64,000 nt of DNA. It comes from Lachnospiraceae bacterium. Its GTDB lineage: Bacteria; Bacillota; Clostridia; Lachnospirales; Lachnospiraceae. Both the position numbers and the translations under genes were made by a program. The notes beneath the pieces are model-generated. The model was not told where the DNA came from. It searched no databases and was given only the letters and a program-made list of their open reading frames with translations. Each line of letters opens with the position of its first letter. Within the stretch, counting starts at the first letter, position 1. Below are positions 62,707-64,000 of the stretch, in pieces. The DNA lies in NCBI GenBank assembly GCA_017635395.1, contig JAGBLN010000035.1:1-64000 (forward strand), read 5' to 3'.

Positions 62707-63981
62707 ATGGAAAAAATACTGATAAAAAACGGTAAAGTGGTAAATCCTGAAGGGAAAAGCGGAATGCTTGATATCCTCATCGAAGACGGAAAGGTTAAAA
62801 GCATTGCTGCGGCTGGCGGGATTGATACCGCTTCTGCAGAGCTGAAAACCATTGATGCTGCAGGCTGCATAGTTTCACCGGGCTTTATTGATGTTCACAC
62901 CCATTTCAGGGATCCGGGTCAGACACATAAGGAGGATATTTTTACCGGAGCGGAAGCGGCCAAAAGAGGGGGATATACTTCTGTAGTGCTTATGGCAAAT
63001 ACCATTCCTTCGGTGGACAATACGGAAACTCTTGAATATGTTCTGGAGCGCGGAAGACAGACAGGGATCAATGTTTTAACTTGTGCTAATGTTACAGTCG
63101 GGATGCAGGGAAAAGAACTTGTGGATATGGCTGCCCTTAAGGCAGCAGGGGCAGCAGGATTTACTGATGACGGAAAGCCGCTTCTGGATGTGGATCTTGT
63201 AAAGAAGGCTATGGAAAAAAGTGCTGCTATCGGAATGATACTAAGTTTTCACGAGGAAGATCCCGCATTTATCAAAAACAACGGCATAAACCATGGAACG
63301 GCATCTGAACATTTCGGCATATACGGCTCCGACCGTGAGGCTGAGATTTCCATGATAAGGCGTGACATAGAACTGGCACTTGAAACCGGCGCGGAGATAG
63401 ACATACAGCATATCAGTACTGCAGAGGGTGTGGAGCTTGTAAGGGAAGCAAGGAAAAAGAGCGCGAAGATCCACGCAGAGGCAACCCCCCATCATTTTTC
63501 GCTCACGGAAGATGCGGCAATTGAACATGGTACCCTTGCAAAGATGAACCCGCCCCTTAGGACAGAAGCAGACAGGCTGGCGGTAGCGGAAGGGCTGAGA
63601 GACGGTACTATAGAGATGATAGCAACAGACCATGCTCCACATAGCACTGAGGAAAAAAGCAAGCCTATTACAGAGGCACCAAGCGGTATTATAGGATTGG
63701 AAACGATGTTGCCCCTTGCGATTATGAATCTGGTGGGGCCGGGGGTACTCAGCATAGAACAGTTTGTTGAAAGGGCCAGCTGCGGACCTGCAAAGGTTTA
63801 CGGTCTGGATGCCGGCGTGATAAAGGAAGGGACGCAGGCAGACATTTGTATCTTTGATCCCGAGGAAAAGTGGATTGCAGGGGACTACCGTTCCAAATCA
63901 TCCAACTCACCGTTTACCGGTCAGGAGATGAGGGGGAAGGTGAAATGGACGATCTGTGGGGGAAATATAGTTTTCAGATAG
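62707..63981 (+). CDS. pyrC: Dihydroorotase
   Basis: Closes carbamoyl-aspartate to dihydroorotate in pyrimidine synthesis. 424 residues, class I type: metal site DVHTHFRDPGQTHKEDI, AAGFTDDGKPL, the HISTAEGVELVREARK block, ATPHHFSLTED and the catalytic Asp in TDHAPHS. ATG 62707 follows AGGAGA at about 10 bases and fits the family start MEKILIKNGKVVNPEG; a TTG at 62626 in the same frame overlaps the terminator. No other pyr gene is visible; only 19 bases follow it in the window. Confidence 0.95.
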   Translation: MEKILIKNGKVVNPEGKSGMLDILIEDGKVKSIAAAGGIDTASAELKTIDAAGCIVSPGFIDVHTHFRDPGQTHKEDIFTGAEAAKRGGYTSVVLMANTIPSVDNTETLEYVLERGRQTGINVLTCANVTVGMQGKELVDMAALKAAGAAGFTDDGKPLLDVDLVKKAMEKSAAIGMILSFHEEDPAFIKNNGINHGTASEHFGIYGSDREAEISMIRRDIELALETGAEIDIQHISTAEGVELVREARKKSAKIHAEATPHHFSLTEDAAIEHGTLAKMNPPLRTEADRLAVAEGLRDGTIEMIATDHAPHSTEEKSKPITEAPSGIIGLETMLPLAIMNLVGPGVLSIEQFVERASCGPAKVYGLDAGVIKEGTQADICIFDPEEKWIAGDYRSKSSNSPFTGQEMRGKVKWTICGGNIVFR

Positions 63982-64000
63982 GGCTGCATAGGTAAGCAAT

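Noticed and set aside
1..64000. tRNA, rRNA, CRISPR arrays, insertion sequences and known riboswitch or T-box motifs
   Set aside because: I looked through all intergenic gaps (none above about 300 bases) and saw no T-loop/CCA patterns, regular spaced repeats, transposase genes or recognisable aptamer motifs. Short or divergent RNAs could be missed by eye.

Overview
The window reads as chromosome of an anaerobic, low-to-mid GC Clostridia, most likely a Lachnospiraceae member (Butyrivibrio/Roseburia-like). The basis is a Gram-positive division cluster without ftsA, the xseA-xseB-ispA-dxs-tlyA-nadK-recN run, glycogen synthase, RqcH, a multi-cluster [FeFe] hydrogenase with a variant H-cluster motif, VagC-type VapB, and strong Shine-Dalgarno sites. 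This is inferred from gene content; no rRNA or tRNA gene is visible to fix the genus.

Layout. 1-5.2 kb: end of a division/cell-wall cluster (tail of an unknown gene, murD, ftsW, divIB/ftsQ, ftsZ). 5.2-8.1 kb: prfC and a secreted transglutaminase-like protein. 8.1-11.9 kb: a polar amino-acid ABC importer with a promoter and leader hairpins, then a DMT exporter. 11.9-21.1 kb: housekeeping operon asp23-nusB-xseA-xseB-ispA-dxs-tlyA-nadK-recN, preceded by a long structured leader. 21.2-24.8 kb: glgA and rqcH. 24.8-31.6 kb: polysaccharide genes (sugar-phosphate transferase, GT2, a Wzy-like polymerase on the minus strand, an acyltransferase) mixed with an aminotransferase, a zinc-ribbon protein and a NUDIX hydrolase. 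31.9-36.0 kb: xerD, vapBC, an orphan barstar, lepA.

36.0-52.5 kb is an accessory envelope region: three tandem paralogous ~700-residue membrane proteins, a lone type IV pilin-like gene with its own promoter and terminator, a YfhO protein, two GT-C-like membrane proteins, a GtrB-like GT2, a GNAT, an SDR and two FdtA-like sugar-isomerase cupins. These would build and decorate a surface glycan.

52.7-61.0 kb holds the most unusual content: an AAA+ ATPase whose second domain closely resembles the Afp15 type of extracellular contractile injection systems, a 1033-residue lysine/glutamate-rich protein with a hydrophobic glycine-rich core, and a small acidic protein resembling a secretion chaperone. 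They run without an obvious terminator into a compact NMT1/THI5-type ABC importer. The window ends with an [FeFe] hydrogenase and dihydroorotase.

A ~36-bp palindromic intergenic repeat, with copies at 100, 12034 and 60950, links otherwise unrelated loci. Several CDS starts were moved from the longest open frame to the codon best supported by a Shine-Dalgarno site and family alignment; this is stated per gene.
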